Origin: Aphelocoma coerulescens
Taxonomy: Eukaryota > Chordata > Aves > Passeriformes > Corvidae
Length of the DNA: 64,000 nucleotides
Direction: 5' to 3'
Assembly (NCBI RefSeq): GCF_041296385.1
Contig: NW_027184085.1
Span: 15,598,801 to 15,662,800, forward strand
Shown here: positions 1-12,600 of the stretch, in pieces
How positions within the stretch are numbered: position 1 is the stretch's first letter
How the letters are laid out: each line of letters begins with the position of its first letter
Position numbers and translations under genes: made by a program
Notes under the pieces: generated by a model
What the model saw: only the letters and a program-made list of their open reading frames with translations
Databases searched by the model: none
What the model was told of the DNA's origin: nothing

Positions 1-1084
1 GACACTTCCTGCACCCTACAGCCAAGCAACAGGAAATATTAGGGCTTGGATGGATTTAAGATGCCTAAATCTGGAATCTACTTTTGTTGAAATTTTTGAC
101 CCTGCCTTTCAGTCTCAGGTGTGAAACAGAAAACCATTAAATTCTGTCCCTACCACTCCTGTCTTCTATCTCCTCTTCCTCTTTTAGCATACAATTCAGT
201 TGCTTCAGTGGAAGAACAGCAAGCTGGAGGGCAGTGATTGATATAACAGCACATATAAATGGTGGTCAAGAGCATAATAACTGTGCTGCTGCTATCAAGA
301 GACTGAGCCAATTAAATGCCATATTTTAATACAAACTTTTGCCAGGACTGTATTTGCTTTATTGAAGTTTCTAACAAGCCTTTAATGTTGTTACAACAGG
401 ATATTACTTTTTCTTCAGATAAAATATAAATGTTCTGCTAAAAAAGGAGTAAAAATTGTGCTACAAGGTTATGTGTTAAACAATTTCTGCATACTTCCAA
501 GCACTGTAACTTAATCTTAGCATAGTAGGGGCACAGGTTTTCTATGGTGCAAGATGTGAAATGTTTATATAAACCACAGTTAAAAGAATTTCTAGGCTCA
601 GTTCAAGAGTTTACACTTTTAAAGTCATTCCACCAGGGCATTCATCATGATCACACAATTGCTTTGTCTGAGTTCTTTAATTCTTTCACCCCTCTGAAAT
701 TGTGTATTTAAAAACCTATGACAGGATTCCTAAACAGACAAGGTCAGCTAGGTGTTGTAATCACATCTCTTCACTAAAAAAGCCATATGTAATTAGCTGA
801 GCTTTGGCTCCAAATTGTTGTAAACTACCAATTCATATGAATATTACTGGGAAGAGACCTAGGGAAAATGTCTGTAATATCCACTGTCTGTGTAATAAAC
901 AGAGTTATGCCTATCATTAGCACTCAAGCAAGTAAATGTTGGTGCTTTTATGGTACCTAAATAGTTTTTTTCCAGTGGTGGTCAGGACTGTGAGCCCAGC
1001 TGGTGCGCAAAGGGCTTGGATACCCTGGCCCTGGTGTCTGGATGCTGAGAGAGTAGGAGTGACACCTTCTCTCTTGAAGCATGT
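1..1084. other. intergenic, no gene recognised
   Basis: AT-rich noncoding sequence. I see no gene, conserved domain or recognisable repeat in it. Open frames here are short and lack any family resemblance. Confidence 0.5.
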
Positions 1085-1385
1085 AATTTATTAGCTTTGA
1101 GAGGCCAGGTTTTGGTAGCAAAGGGGCTGCAGGGGTGGCTTCTGTGAGAAGATGCCGGAAACTACCTCCATATCTGACAGAGCCAACTCCAAGACAGATA
1201 TGCTGCCAGCCAAACTGAGCCAAGTGACAACGCTGGCATTCCTCTGGGATAACATACTCAAGAAAGGTTGAAAACTGCTGCACAAGAGCAGCTATGAGAA
1301 ACAAGTGAGAGCATGTGAGAGAAAGAGCCCTGCAGACACCAAGAGCAGTGAAGGAGGAATAGAGGAGGTGCTCCTCTATTCTTCT
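1085..1385 (+). mobile_element. ERVL-type LTR fragment (probable)
   Basis: This stretch resembles the avian ERVL LTR family by eye. The cue is the order of a 'gaaactac..ccatatctgacagagcc' segment, a 'ctgctgcacaa.agcagct' segment and 'gagaaa.agccctgcagacacc'. It is truncated at both ends, has no TG/CA termini and no visible target duplication. The match comes from memory of the family rather than alignment, so class and ends are provisional. A 172-codon minus-strand open frame at 957-1475 overlaps it, starts at TTG and resembles nothing known. Confidence 0.4.
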
Positions 1386-1644
1386 ATACCCTCCCAAACT
1401 TTTCCTTAGACCTCCTTTACTATTAATGTGCATTAAAAAGACCTTGCTGTCTGACACAACACTGGCCAGTCTCAACTCTTGAGCTTTGCCCTTTCATATC
1501 TTCTCCCAGAATATATGAACTACAGCTCAGTAACTTTCCTTCAAAAAGTCAAAAATTTCCTTCCTGACCTTACTTCGACACACATAATTTCCTTTCCCTC
1601 TTGAGTTTCAACATGAGTTCCTTGTTCAGCCTGACATTGGACAC
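1386..1644. other. intergenic, no gene recognised
   Basis: Noncoding sequence between an LTR fragment and a CR1 fragment. Nothing recognisable. Confidence 0.4.
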
Positions 1645-2045
1645 ACTGCAATTGCCTGGTCCTGTGCTTTTAAAAGGTGGTTCTTAAGAACTGACTGGCA
1701 CTCATGGACACACAAGCCCTCAGAGGCAGATTCCATTGGGACACTGCTAAGTAGCTCCCTGAGTAGCTTGAAGCTTATCCTTTTGAAATCCAGGGTAACC
1801 ACTCTGATTACCTCTTTTTCTCATCAACCATTTTGTCACCACTGTGGCCAAGTCACCTATCATTGCAGCCCCCAGAAGTCCTTCTCTATTGAGAAACAGC
1901 AAATTTAGGAGGGCAACATTCCTACTTGGCTCACTGAGTACCTCTGACATAAACTTCAGGAATTTGCCAGACCAGTCAAAGAAGTATAGTATTTGCAGTA
2001 GATCTCTGGGAAATTGAAATCTCTCATAAGAGCTTCCCATTCAGA
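1645..2045 (-). mobile_element. CR1 LINE fragment, endonuclease/RT-linker part of ORF2
   Basis: Translated on the minus strand, this reads like the end of the CR1 ORF2 endonuclease domain and the linker after it. The order seen is a degenerate 'GDFxxP' region, 'EPSRNVALLNLLFLNREGLLG' (compare CR1 'EPTR..ALLDLVLTNKEGLVG'), and, in a shifted frame, 'FKLLRELLSSVP' followed by 'LLKAQDQAI'. The frame breaks near the middle, so it is a dead copy. Both ends are truncated and the 3' end with its octamers is missing. The CR1 assignment is firm; the ends are approximate. Confidence 0.7.
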
Positions 2046-2499
2046 AATTTACCATAATTGCTCACAGGAGAACATATCATAAGATGAGTGGAGCTTCCTT
2101 CCCAAACACGGAATCTCAGAATCGCAAAATGTGTACCTGAAGGAGGAAGTGGTCAACAAAGTCAGAGGAACTCACCAGGAGTGTTCAGCAGGGCCTGTGG
2201 CCTGGGGACAGCCACTGTGCAGGACACCATCCAGCACCCAACAGCAGGGCAATGGGAAGAGAAGCTTGGGAAAGGGTGGCCTTAGCTCAGCACCCAGAGC
2301 TGCTGCTCTTCCCAAAGCTGACACTCAGGCCCAAGCTCAGGGTCTTGCTCAGGTGTGCACACTGTGGGTGTGCCCAAAGGAGCCCCGAGCACAATGTGAG
2401 GATGGAGGCAGTTATGGTACATGAGGCCCCTTCTATGTCAGTGTGCTCTGTGGCTGCACTGGGTTTGCAGTCCTTGCATACCCGTGGTGGAGCCATGTC
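2046..2499. other. intergenic, moderately GC-rich, no gene recognised
   Basis: Richer in GC than its surroundings. A 189-codon plus-strand frame runs through 2252-2821 but crosses the LTR fragment that follows and has no recognisable domain. I treat it as a chance frame in transposon-derived DNA. Confidence 0.4.
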
Positions 2500-2690
2500 A
2501 TGCTTTAACCCCCAGCCAGGAGCTCTGTGCACACTGCTGCTCACTCACTGCTTGGTGGGGGAGAGGATTGAAAAGCTAAAGGTGAGAAAACCGATGGCTA
2601 GACATAAAAGCAGTTTAAGAGGGAAAGCAAAAGTCATATATGCAAAGCTGGCCCCACCCTCACTTCCACAACCACCGCTATTGCTGCTGC
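2500..2690 (-). mobile_element. ERVK-type LTR fragment, antisense (probable)
   Basis: The plus strand shows 'cccccagccaggagc', then 'gctcactcactgc', 'ggggagaggattg', 'gtgagaaaac' and 'cagtttaagagggaaagcaa', in that order. This is the antisense U3/R pattern of a very common avian ERVK-class LTR, recalled from memory. Both ends are missing. Family assignment needs an alignment. Confidence 0.45.
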
Positions 2691-3024
2691 AGTGGGCTCC
2701 TCTTTCTCTGGTCTGCCTAGTCCCACCTCTCACTGAGGATGACAGCCACACCCAGGGGAGAAAGTTCCTGCTTTACAGGACTCTGCTGTCATCACAGGGC
2801 TGTGCCTTTTGGTGGGTTTAGGGTTTAAGCACAGGCTGGTTGCTCAAGCAGGAGGACCTGGTGGTGTAAGAAGTGTTTGTGGTGGGAAACCCCCAGAGGT
2901 GACAGAGCACTTAATGCTGTTGGGGACCTGTGGAGACTTTCTGATCCCAAATCATTGCAGAATCAGGACTACCTAGAGCTGCTTGCCCAGCCACTTGCCC
3001 AGCCACTTGCCCATGACTGTGTCC
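2691..3024. other. intergenic, short 12-bp tandem repeat
   Basis: Noncoding. A 12-bp unit ending 'cagccacttgcc' is repeated about two and a half times at 2981-3012. Nothing else recognised. Confidence 0.4.
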
Positions 3025-3535
3025 TGACATTTTTTGAAGTTGTTCAAGACTGGTGATTCCACAACTTCTCAGCAACCTACGGCAATGCTCAGTCACCCTC
3101 TCACTAACAAATATTTCCTGTGGTTCATTTGGAAGCTCCTGTTTCAATATTTGCTCATTGCCTTTTGTCCTGCCCAATGGACATCTCTGGAAAGAGTTCA
3201 GTTCCATTATCTCTATATCCCTCCTTCAGATATTTGTAAACCCTGATGCAATCTGCCCTGAGCTTGCTTTCTGGTAGACTGAACAGCCCTCTCAGACTTC
3301 TTTTAGGGAAGGTTCTCCAGTCCCTTAATCATAATTGAAGCTCTTTGCTGGATTTCATCTTCAGTGTATCTCCATCTCTCTTTTGTACTAGAGAGCCCAG
3401 CACTGGACCCAGCACTCTTGAGGTCACCACACCAGTGCTCAGTAGTGGGGAAGGATCACTTCTCTTGGCCCTAGCAACACCTCTCCTAAAGCAGCCCAGT
3501 ATACCACTGACCACCTTTGCTACAAAGGAACAGTA
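3025..3535 (-). mobile_element. old CR1 LINE 3' fragment, antisense
   Basis: The plus strand carries the antisense order typical of the CR1 ORF2 C-terminus. A 'gattccacaacttctc..gcaacc' segment is followed by 'ctcactaacaaatatttcctg', 'ccttttgtcctgcccaatgg', 'ttctggtagactgaacagccctctcag', 'gaagctctttgctggatttc' and 'cccagcactggacccagcactcttgaggt'. It is strongly diverged and carries many indels, so it is an old insertion. Element strand is minus. Confidence 0.65.
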
Positions 3536-4332
3536 CCACCTATGGTGGCTCTTTCTAACTGGACACCCAAAGGACAGAAGTCATGGAAAACCTGGATTCA
3601 CGCAGTGTCAAACTGCTTTAAACTCCACATAACGTACTTGCTGTTCAGCTCATCCTGCTGTATGAAGATACTGCTTCTATGACTGCCTGGAACGTCCAGG
3701 GACTAGAGATGAACCCTGATTTCAGCATATGTGTGTGTGCTTTTTTTCCCAGGTTCTGTTTGATTTGCACTATCGGTAGTAGGAGGAGATTCCTTCTAAA
3801 AGATAAACCAACAAGGTGGAATTCCTAAAATAAATTTCAATCTTCTTAAATTAAATCAGAGCAGCAATACTTTTGAATTTTTTGACTTCTTGTTTAGTCA
3901 CAGGGTGCACAAATAAGAAGTCTTTTCCTGGCAAAACAAAAGCTTAGGAAATATAAATATCTGAAGTGGTGCTTGACTAAACTGTACTAAGAGTAAAAAT
4001 ATATGTAAATAATTTAGGAGTCTAAATAAGAATCCCAGAAGGGCTTGAGACACCTACTGCTGCATTTTCAAAGGTAGTTCAAATTTGGGCCTAGAAGTAT
4101 TACAAAGCTAGTAGCTGTCTTTGGGTATTAATTGTAACTAAAATCCATGACTGCAGTAATCCATCTTCCTGGCTTTCCATATATATGCCTTGGATTTGCT
4201 AGGCAACCACTAACAAACTCTACCAGGTGCACAAGGGTGTAACTCCATGCTCCTCTGGTCAAAGTAATTTCATCTTGGTAGCTATGAGGGAAAGAGAGAG
4301 TTACACAAGCCGTGTTCACCCAGCCTGACAGT
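3536..4332. other. intergenic, nothing recognised
   Basis: AT-rich noncoding DNA. No repeat family, promoter or gene recognised. Confidence 0.4.
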
Positions 4333-5043
4333 TTATGTGTGTTTTTCACAACTACAAGGGTTTGTGAATTGTGGCAGTGGGAATAGGTAGACACCCACTT
4401 CTTCTGACTCCACTACAGGGGAAATAATCGGCAGTACAGGAGGCCTTTGTTTTAGTACTCTCCAGTTCCTGAAACAGTTCAGGACAGCTACATTCATTAG
4501 TGAGTAGATTTCCATGGGAGTGAGGTGTGTACACTGAAGCTGATGATTATTATCTCTGAAAAGCTCAGTTTGGTGTAATCTGGCCAATTTTTCCCATAAG
4601 CTTTTCTTCATCTCCTGGCATAGGTACAGCTGCTCATCTGTCACCATTTTCCTCAGTGATGACCATCTCTCTGAGGAAGAGAATGACCACACAAAGGTAA
4701 AAAAGGAAGAAAAGTAAAGCAGAATTATTAAAATAACATTATATTGACCCGGTGATTTCAACAGGGTGGGTCTACCTGCACAGAGATGTTCGCAGCACTG
4801 GAGCCAAAAATGTGACAAAACCAAGTTTTCCTTGCTTTCAAGTCTGCAGGTGATTATAGAAACAAAAATGGTACTAGAAAGCTGGAAGCAAATTTGAAGG
4901 GCCATAATCAAAACCAAAAGACGAACTGAGAAGTATTTTAACCTGCCAGAATTTGTGTGCAAAGGTTTGGTGTTTCCTCTGCACAATGTGATAATATTTT
5001 TCCCACTTAGCAGAGAATATTGCAGATACAGGTCTGAGTGCAA
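4333..5043 (-). other. unrecognised 236-codon open reading frame
   Basis: This minus-strand frame is open for 236 codons but begins with TTG. The first in-frame ATG is at 4905 (residue 47), leaving 190 residues. It contains a hydrophobic stretch that could be a membrane segment (around 'VILIILLYFSSFF') and a Cys/His-rich middle, but resembles no family I know. A second, 88-codon frame overlaps its 3' part. No CpG island, clear splice sites or poly(A) signal tie it to a gene. It may be a decayed transposon frame or chance; length in AT-rich DNA is the only reason to list it. Confidence 0.2.
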
Positions 5044-8000
5044 TCAGAAGATTAAGCAAAAGGACACGAGCCTTGTCAGTCAGGTAGTGAAGTAATTGTT
5101 TTTAATATTTTATTTTTATAGGTAAGATCATAATTACAGACAGCTCTTCAAACTTCTTACCTCACATGTAACTTATTGATTTGCACTCCTTTTTTTTCAC
5201 TTTTCCTCTAAAATGTAAACTAACTTTTCTCTTGCTTCATGTTTTTCTTTTTGTTTAGAATCCTTTAATTAAGCAAGAATGTTGTGGCATGCTATTTCAA
5301 ATTATTCAAAGACTGTCAAAGGCAAAAGGATTTTTTAAAAAATCAGGTTTGCATTGGTTTAAAGGAGAAAGAGTATCTAATTTTGAAAATTCTACAAGGT
5401 GTGTATTTATACTCGTAGATAAAAGCTTTGACGTGTTGACCTGTAGTTCACAAATTCAGTTTTTAATCGCAGGGGTATAGAACCTATTTTGTCCAATTTC
5501 TGCTGATTTTTTCATTAAGGAAAAACCCAGCTGATAAAGTTTATGATTTTTTTATTATCTCCCTATGTTGACGTACCATAGAAACAAATTGGTATATTGA
5601 AAATTTTAGTTTTATGTACTTTTGAGATAATGGTTAGAATAAAATTTTCAAATCAAGATTTCCATATCGTAAGATTAAAAAAGACCTGGGAGACTAGAAC
5701 TACAAAGGTGACTTTTGGAAAAAGTCACATTTGTTTGGAACTGTCTGGTGTTAATTACTTATTTAGTAATCCTAAATTTTTTTTTTTTCATTGCAAGATA
5801 TGACAGTAGAACTACTTCATGAAATTTCAATGTAAAGTAATGCACTAGATCAATGTAACCAGAAAAGGACTGAAACTATCAACTTTTAGCTATTATAGCC
5901 TGATATATTTTTAATGATTTTAGATAACTGTTATAATAATTTAAAAGTATTTAATTTAGTTTTATAACAAAATGTTGCTCTTCTAGGTTCTCTTTAAAGA
6001 ATGAAAAGATTTTTAATATGAGGTTGTTATATTCATTAACTTTAGTTTTTTTCTTCTAGTACATGAATACAATCTCTAATTGTGATATAAATATTTTTCC
6101 TTTCAATATTTTCAAACTAATGATTTCAATTCTGATTTCATCTTTGGGTGCCCTTCCCTAAAAAAGTAATTGATGTACAAATGAAAACATCTTTTTAGGC
6201 TCCATTAATGTCTTGAATTAAATACAGTAAAACAAGTTCTGTGTTGGTTTGGAGCCTGCATAATGAAGCCACTTCCATGGGGATTTTTCAGGTTGTAATT
6301 CAGTAGAGTATCTAGCCTGAGTTCTTTTAATAAGATGCATAGGATAAATGTTGGTTTATCAGAGCCATAATTCAAAATTCTATCTAACCTATAGCTGAAG
6401 ATTTGCTCATATAAGAAAATATCTAGTTTTAAAATATGCATTTATTTCAATGAGTGGGTTGAAGTGTGTTTACTATATAGAATAATTTTAAATTACTTAT
6501 TTTCTTTTGTTACATAAAGCTTCTAATGGGCATTTTTGTTCACCCTGATATTATCTAATCACATAACTATAATATGTATGTATTTCTGAATATTTGGATG
6601 CAGATTGCTATTCAAGATTGTGGGGTTTTGGTATTGCTTGTTGGGTCTTTTTTATAATCCAGTGACAAACTGAAACATCTTTTAAACTTCTTTGATTTTT
6701 TTAGGCAGACTGTGAAAAGCACCCACACTGTAACTGGATATACTGCATCTGTAAGTCTGAAAAGATCTTATTTTCCTATATTGTCCAGTTTTCATATAAT
6801 TTGTTTATTACCAGCTTCCTTTTTTTTCCCAGATTTATCCTGATTCCATGACCTGAGTCTTTTACTTCATAAATTTACAGCATATAAGTATCACCATATT
6901 CCAAACAATTTACATCCCTAAAGTGATGTCTAATACTCAGCAACTGGATCTTTTAGCACGGCTGAATTTTCTCATCTACATATACTTTGCATGTCTTCTT
7001 CATACAGCCACCCATAAAACAGGTACTTATACTGCACATACCTCTTAAAATAAAGTATTCCTAGAATAGATCTTCCTGAAAAACATTTCTAGGAACTATA
7101 TTGAGCTGCTAGAGTTTTCATCAACTGCAGATTTTCAGAGACAACACAACAGTAAGAATTTGGGGTAAACAGGGATGCAGCATTTGCTGACTGGTGATCA
7201 TTTGTCATGTTTCAGATAGAATGAAAATGTTCCTTGGCTTTGTTTATTTCCTCTTGTTGTAGGAGCTGATTTGGAACAGGACACACTGGCATAGAGAGAC
7301 ACAAAGTGAAGAGAGCTGGTGAGTGCGAATGCAGATTCACTTCTTGAACCTCCAGGCCCTGCATGCAGTGCAGGGGTGCAGACTCTGCCTATCCTCTCTT
7401 CCATGCAAGAGAAGACAGGTGTCCAGGTAGAGTTTGGGCTAAAGGTCCCTAGGCCTGCCTCAGGTCATACAAATAACATGGGAAACCTCCAAGCCTGTGT
7501 CTGGGAGAATGTCCAAATATTCAGAAAGTGATAATTACAAAATTAAAAAAACTCTCTGGGCTTGTGAAAGTTGTGGGTGCGACCTGATTACCTCTGCAAA
7601 CTGTAAGGGATCTGAGACACATGGGCAACTGCAGTGGAAATTAGACTTGAACCATCAAGTCCATTCCCCTGCAGCTATACTTGCATGTCTGCAAGACATT
7701 TGGTGCAGAGAAGTCACCAAGATCACCCACTTCCACACCTGTACTGTACTCAGCCTCTTTCAAAATCGTGTGCCATCCTGCGGAGAGTTATGTATTCACC
7801 AGAATTTGTTCTTAATTTGTAGGATTCCTGTCTACAGTCCCTCAGACCACCGTCCTCATTCACCCAACACTTTAGGGGCCTCCAGGTATCTATGTCCAGC
7901 CTTTGTAGACCAAAGCCTCCAGTTTGGGTCCTATAACTGGTCAAACAAGGGAGACTTGTAGCTCTTGGAGTGGAATTGGTTGTGATCTTTTCTGCTTGTT

Positions 8001-8149
8001 CTGAACTTCTGACATGTTTGAGGCTGTGGCTCCATGGTGCATCTGTGTCAACGAAAAAGATCTGTCACAGCATCTGCTTCGCAGCCATTTAACTGTTTGA
8101 GCTATTCCATGGACACAGGAATATGAGCTGTTGCAGTGAACCATGACCA
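5044..8149. other. intergenic, AT-rich, nothing recognised
   Basis: About 3.1 kb of AT-rich sequence with many homopolymer runs and only short open frames. No CR1, LTR or gene signature recognised. Sequence from about 7300 becomes more GC-rich approaching the CpG island that follows. Confidence 0.4.
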
Positions 8150-8640
8150 ACCCCAGGGCCAGCCCCAAAAGCCTTGAGCGTTCCTAAGGCCGGGAAGAGG
8201 CCACAAAGCCGCGGCTCAGCTCTCAGCCGCGCCCGCCCGTGCCCGCGCCCGGCCGCTCCCCCACAGTGACGCAGGGCCCGCTCCGGGTTATTCGGCAGCT
8301 GATTGGTCCTTGCTACTGCTCCCCGCCTCCGGCCTCCCCCATTGGCTGCAGCCCCTCCCCCCGCCCGGCAGCGCCCCCTGGCGGATGTGCCGTTGCTTGC
8401 TCCGTGCTCTCCGCGCCTGCTCCTCGGGCTGCGGAGCCGCCCTGCCCCACGCGTGGTTTGCCTTTCCTCGGGGTTTTTGGCCTGCTGTAAGCTCTGTTCC
8501 CCCACATGGAGTCCCTCCGCTTTGTCCTGCCTCCTTCGCGCACCAGCCATCGGGGAGCCAGGCGAACACGATCGGAGTCCATCTGTCCCACTCGGAGCAG
8601 TTTGCTCAGTACCAGGACAATGTGCTACCTCAGGAAGGTA
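8150..8640. promoter_or_regulatory. CpG-island promoter without an identified gene
   Basis: A sharp block of CpG-dense sequence in otherwise AT-rich DNA. It contains a CRE-like TGACGCA (8267-8273), two inverted CCAAT boxes (attgg at 8302-8306 and 8341-8345), and GC-box-like C tracts at 8350-8368. This is the composition and motif content of a TATA-less vertebrate promoter. A splice-donor-like AG|GTACTG lies at 8637/8638, so a plus-strand first exon is possible. Open frames inside it on both strands (up to 213 codons minus, 127 plus) look like side effects of GC-rich sequence. It could serve an unannotated lncRNA, a distant alternative promoter or a small gene whose later exons I cannot see. 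Confidence 0.55.
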
Positions 8641-9199
8641 CTGTAGCAATGACCCAGTTCTCTGTTTCTCAGGGGGGAAGCTGTAGGTAGCTGAACCATC
8701 TGATTCAAAAGCAAACATGCTGTTCACCATTTCATATGGTAAAAACTCTGCAGTAAATGAACTGAAAGGAACATGAAAGACATATCAGAAGGAAAAGTGT
8801 TTGCAAAGCTACTGTTTCTTGGCATAATATGGGTAAAAGAGCTGTTTTACTGTCACTGGCTTGTACAAAAAGGTGAAAAGGTCTTCTGGTATATCCACCC
8901 CGTCCTTGTATATTTTTCTTTTCTCCACAGAGCTTTTCTTGGAGACAGATGGGGTAGGCCCGAAGAATAGAGCAGGTCCTCTTACTGTGCTACGTGCACA
9001 TATGGGCTGAGGCAAGCGAGAATATGAATTCCCTAGTCTACACTGATTTCTCCTCTTCAGCAAAGCTGAAAGAAGTACAGCACCTTAGCGTTCAACTGTG
9101 CCTGTAACATAACAGATCATCTAGTCTGAACAATTAGTATCAACACAAAATAACATCTTCAAGTATAAACAGTATTACGCATGAGGGAATATATTAAGT
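8641..9199. other. intergenic, nothing recognised
   Basis: Sequence between the CpG island and an LTR-like block. Short open frames only. Confidence 0.4.
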
Positions 9200-9640
9200 G
9201 TGTCAGTCACAGTGTTATAAATGAGGCTTGGACTTTTTGGGTGGAGTAAAAGTCTGCTCGTTTATTAAAAAGAAAACCAGGAGCAGAGACTCGAGGTAAG
9301 TCCAAGTCCCACTCGACAACCCAGAAAAAAAACAAACAGTGCACGCGCAGGGTGTTCCCCCGGACTCAAGTTCCTCAGGAAGATGGGGGGGCTGAGCCCT
9401 GGGGCAGTTTTTATAGTCTCTCTTGATGTTGCGATTGGTGCAGCTCAGATCCTCCCTCTGATGGCTCATTGCTAGGGTCCTCATTGGTGTTCAATTCTGT
9501 CAGTCTCTGGGGCATCGAGTGATTGGTTGGCCCCTTGACCAATAATCCCCCGAAGTGTTTACATCATGATTATTAAGTCATCTTAAGAACATTCTAGAAC
9601 ATTCTCCTCTTTTCTATAGACCCATTACTTTCCCCCATTG
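9200..9640 (-). mobile_element. antisense ERV LTR-like block
   Basis: Read on the minus strand, this has the order of a retroviral LTR. CCAAT-type boxes (plus-strand 'attggt' copies around 9425-9540) come first, then a TATA box (TATAAA, plus-strand tttata at 9410-9415) and an AATAAA polyadenylation signal (plus-strand tttatt at 9261-9266) about 150 bp further. I could not fix the TG...CA termini or a target duplication. No internal retroviral genes flank it, so it would be a solo LTR. Ends are approximate. Confidence 0.4.
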
Positions 9641-12600
9641 GTGTCCCCATCTAGTGGGTACATGGCAACATTACACCCATACAGTTGCAATAACAATTAA
9701 CTCATTAACTGTATATCCCCAATCTTTTAACAAGCAACTTTTCACTTCTTCTCAACCAAAAAAAACCCCTTTTAACCATTTATTACAACAGCACCTGTGC
9801 TTGACACTAAAAAAACAGTATCAATGTATTATATTTAAGATGGAAGTGCCAGATGTTGGCAAAGCTAAGACTCTGTTCTCAAAGGATTTGAAAAATGAAA
9901 TCTGTTTTCTTTACTAGTCAACATGGAGAGGAGGGGTGTGGATAAAGATTATACCAACTTTTATTTCCACACTGATAAACTTTCAGGGCTTTATATACCT
10001 TCCCGCAGTAAAAACTTCTGCTGAGACCATAAGCATCTCAACTTGACAAAGTGGCTCCAGATGGGAGATGAGCATATTGCTCTGGAGGAGTTTATAGATA
10101 CTCTACTAGAGAGACAATCTACTAGACAGAAGTTCTGTCATAGTTTTTCCTCTTTTTGTCTTTTTTTTTTTTTTCTTTATTTGCCAAAGTGAGTAATGAT
10201 GAAATACAAAACTAATTATTAATGAACCTAGTTAGCTGACTATTCAGAGTGGACTGCAGCAGGTTCAAGTGCATGGGCTGAGGAAAATCCATGTACAGTG
10301 TTTATGCCAATAAACAGTGACTATGAACTGCATATGATAACCAAAATCACTCTAAAATAATAAATCAAAATGTCTGCATGCTTATAATATCCTGCAAATC
10401 AGCCTCTTTTTTTATCTACTTTGATTATATCAATGAAGATTGAAAAATGTTAGAGGACAGTAAAATTTTACACCAGAAAGTTCACAATATTCTACACCAG
10501 TTGGACCATTTTAACCAAGTGAGACCAAATGGATTTTCCTTAATTTTAAATTACTTGATATTAGTTTTATATAAAAAGGTATATTACAACTTTAATATAT
10601 ATTACAACTGCATTTTTCCAAGGTTCTTCTAGAGACCAAGGTAGGTCTAGGCAGCAGTCTTCAAAATATAATGTGATTCAATCTGATGAAGTGATCTGTA
10701 AGCCTAACTCAGTGGGAGTTGTCTTGGTAGATCAGACAAAGTCAGTAAATAGGGGATAAGGACAGAATTGATTTACAGTACAATAGCAGTTTTGTGATAC
10801 TTACATGTGACTGGTTCTTGATTTCATTTCGCATATTGCACCAATGAACTACCCTCTGGATATTTCCCTCATAGTCCATAGACTAGAAAAGTAGTGTGTA
10901 TACCTTAAGGCTTAAGCTTCATACTCAGCTTTTACACAACCAAAATTGGGCAAGAAGAATGTCTCCCTGAATGGAAAGCGTATAAAATAGACAAATTAGG
11001 AGAAATAAATTGATATAGAAGAATAAATCAAAAATTTATTCTGTGATCCAATCATCAGAGCATCTAAACTCACAGAAATTCTAGTGGTGCTTGTTTATCT
11101 GCCTGTTTATCTAACTTATACAGCGAATCTCCAATTTGCTTATATGGCTCATTCAATATGTTCGAAGAAAGAGGCCTGTAAAGTATTTTAGAAATGACTG
11201 GATTTATGTTTCACCAAGACTTAGTTAAAAAGTTAGCTCCCAAAAGAGTTTTAGATTCCAGAAACATTAAGAAAACGAAAAAATTCTAAAAAACATTCAA
11301 AATGTTATTTTGAGAGTCTGGATAAATAAGAAGTGTCTGGCAGATGTCTTTGCAAGCTTTCCAGAACAATGTACTGTCAACTCAAGGTAAATGATTATAA
11401 TATTTTATCCAATTTTTAGTAGTGGGAAAACCAAAATATGTCCCATAATGAGAAACAAGCTTACTTTGTTTATGATATTCTCCTTTAGCTCTGATTTATC
11501 TTTAGGACAGCTAGGGTTTGCTTTATTTAGAATTTAAGATTTATAAGCAGTTAGTGAAATATGCTTACAAAATTATTATTGGTGAAGTATTTGTATTGCA
11601 CATTCATTTCAAAATGATACTTACTTAAAAGATTTTGTTTTTTCTTATCCTACTATGAAATGAAACCAAATGTTAGAACCTTAAAATATTTCACTAGGTT
11701 GATTTTTCTTCATTATATTGCTTCTAACTGCTTAATGAAAGTACGTGGAATTACACCAACAGGATGCTTTAAAGGCTCAGACCCAAAATGTTCCTAAGAT
11801 TTGCCCTAGTTTGCTATGCAATAGTATAACAATAACCGTTAGTATCACAGAAGATGTGTCCTATGCCTGATTAGCACTTGAGGAGCTGAATATGCACTAA
11901 TAGTTAATCAAGGCTATAAGTCCTCTGGACTGAAATGTTTGCACCTATTTGTAATTATTTACTAATAGGCTGCCTTTTTTTTTTTTTTTTTAATGTAATG
12001 GACACCTACTTATTACGTTATTTTTCAGAGATTAATTTTACTACTGTGGAAAACAAACATAGACAGCTACTTTTTCCCTTATTGTTCTGGTCATCCACTA
12101 CAATAATTTCCATGAAGGTGTTTCTGTTCATTTTTGTTTGTTTGTTTCTTTTCCTTTCAAATTTCATACCTCAGGTCTGTGATCTTGTTTGTAAGAGAAA
12201 CTGTAGAAGTAAAGTCTGATTTCTATGGGGAAAGGTAACTATGAGTTGTTTTGACTGAAGTATACAAAATTCAGAAGCAAATAAGAAGGCAGATGTGAGG
12301 TTTTGCCAAATTTGCAAGAACTCAGGGGCATGGTTTATAGTAAAGTAGGTCAAGCCTGCAAGGACCTCAAGAGGAATTTCTTTGGAGATCATAGACAATA
12401 GACAGAAAAGACAGCAGTCAGCAATAAAAGTAATTACAACAGAGGAAAGTCAAAAAATGTTTAAGATATAGAGAAAATGCTGGACAAAAATCCTATGCTA
12501 AAACACAGGAAGGACTGACCCATCTGCTACCTGCATGCTGTGGTCCTGACCTAAGTTCTTTTACAGTACACAGAAATGCCTGAAATGTTTTTGTAGCACA

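Noticed and set aside
2252..2821. 189-codon plus-strand frame
   Set aside because: Runs straight through an antisense LTR fragment, starts at an ATG of poor support and shows no domain.
8089..8730. 213-codon minus-strand frame across the CpG island
   Set aside because: Composition is Arg/Gly/Ala-rich as any frame in CpG-dense DNA would be; no domain, and other frames there are equally open on both strands.
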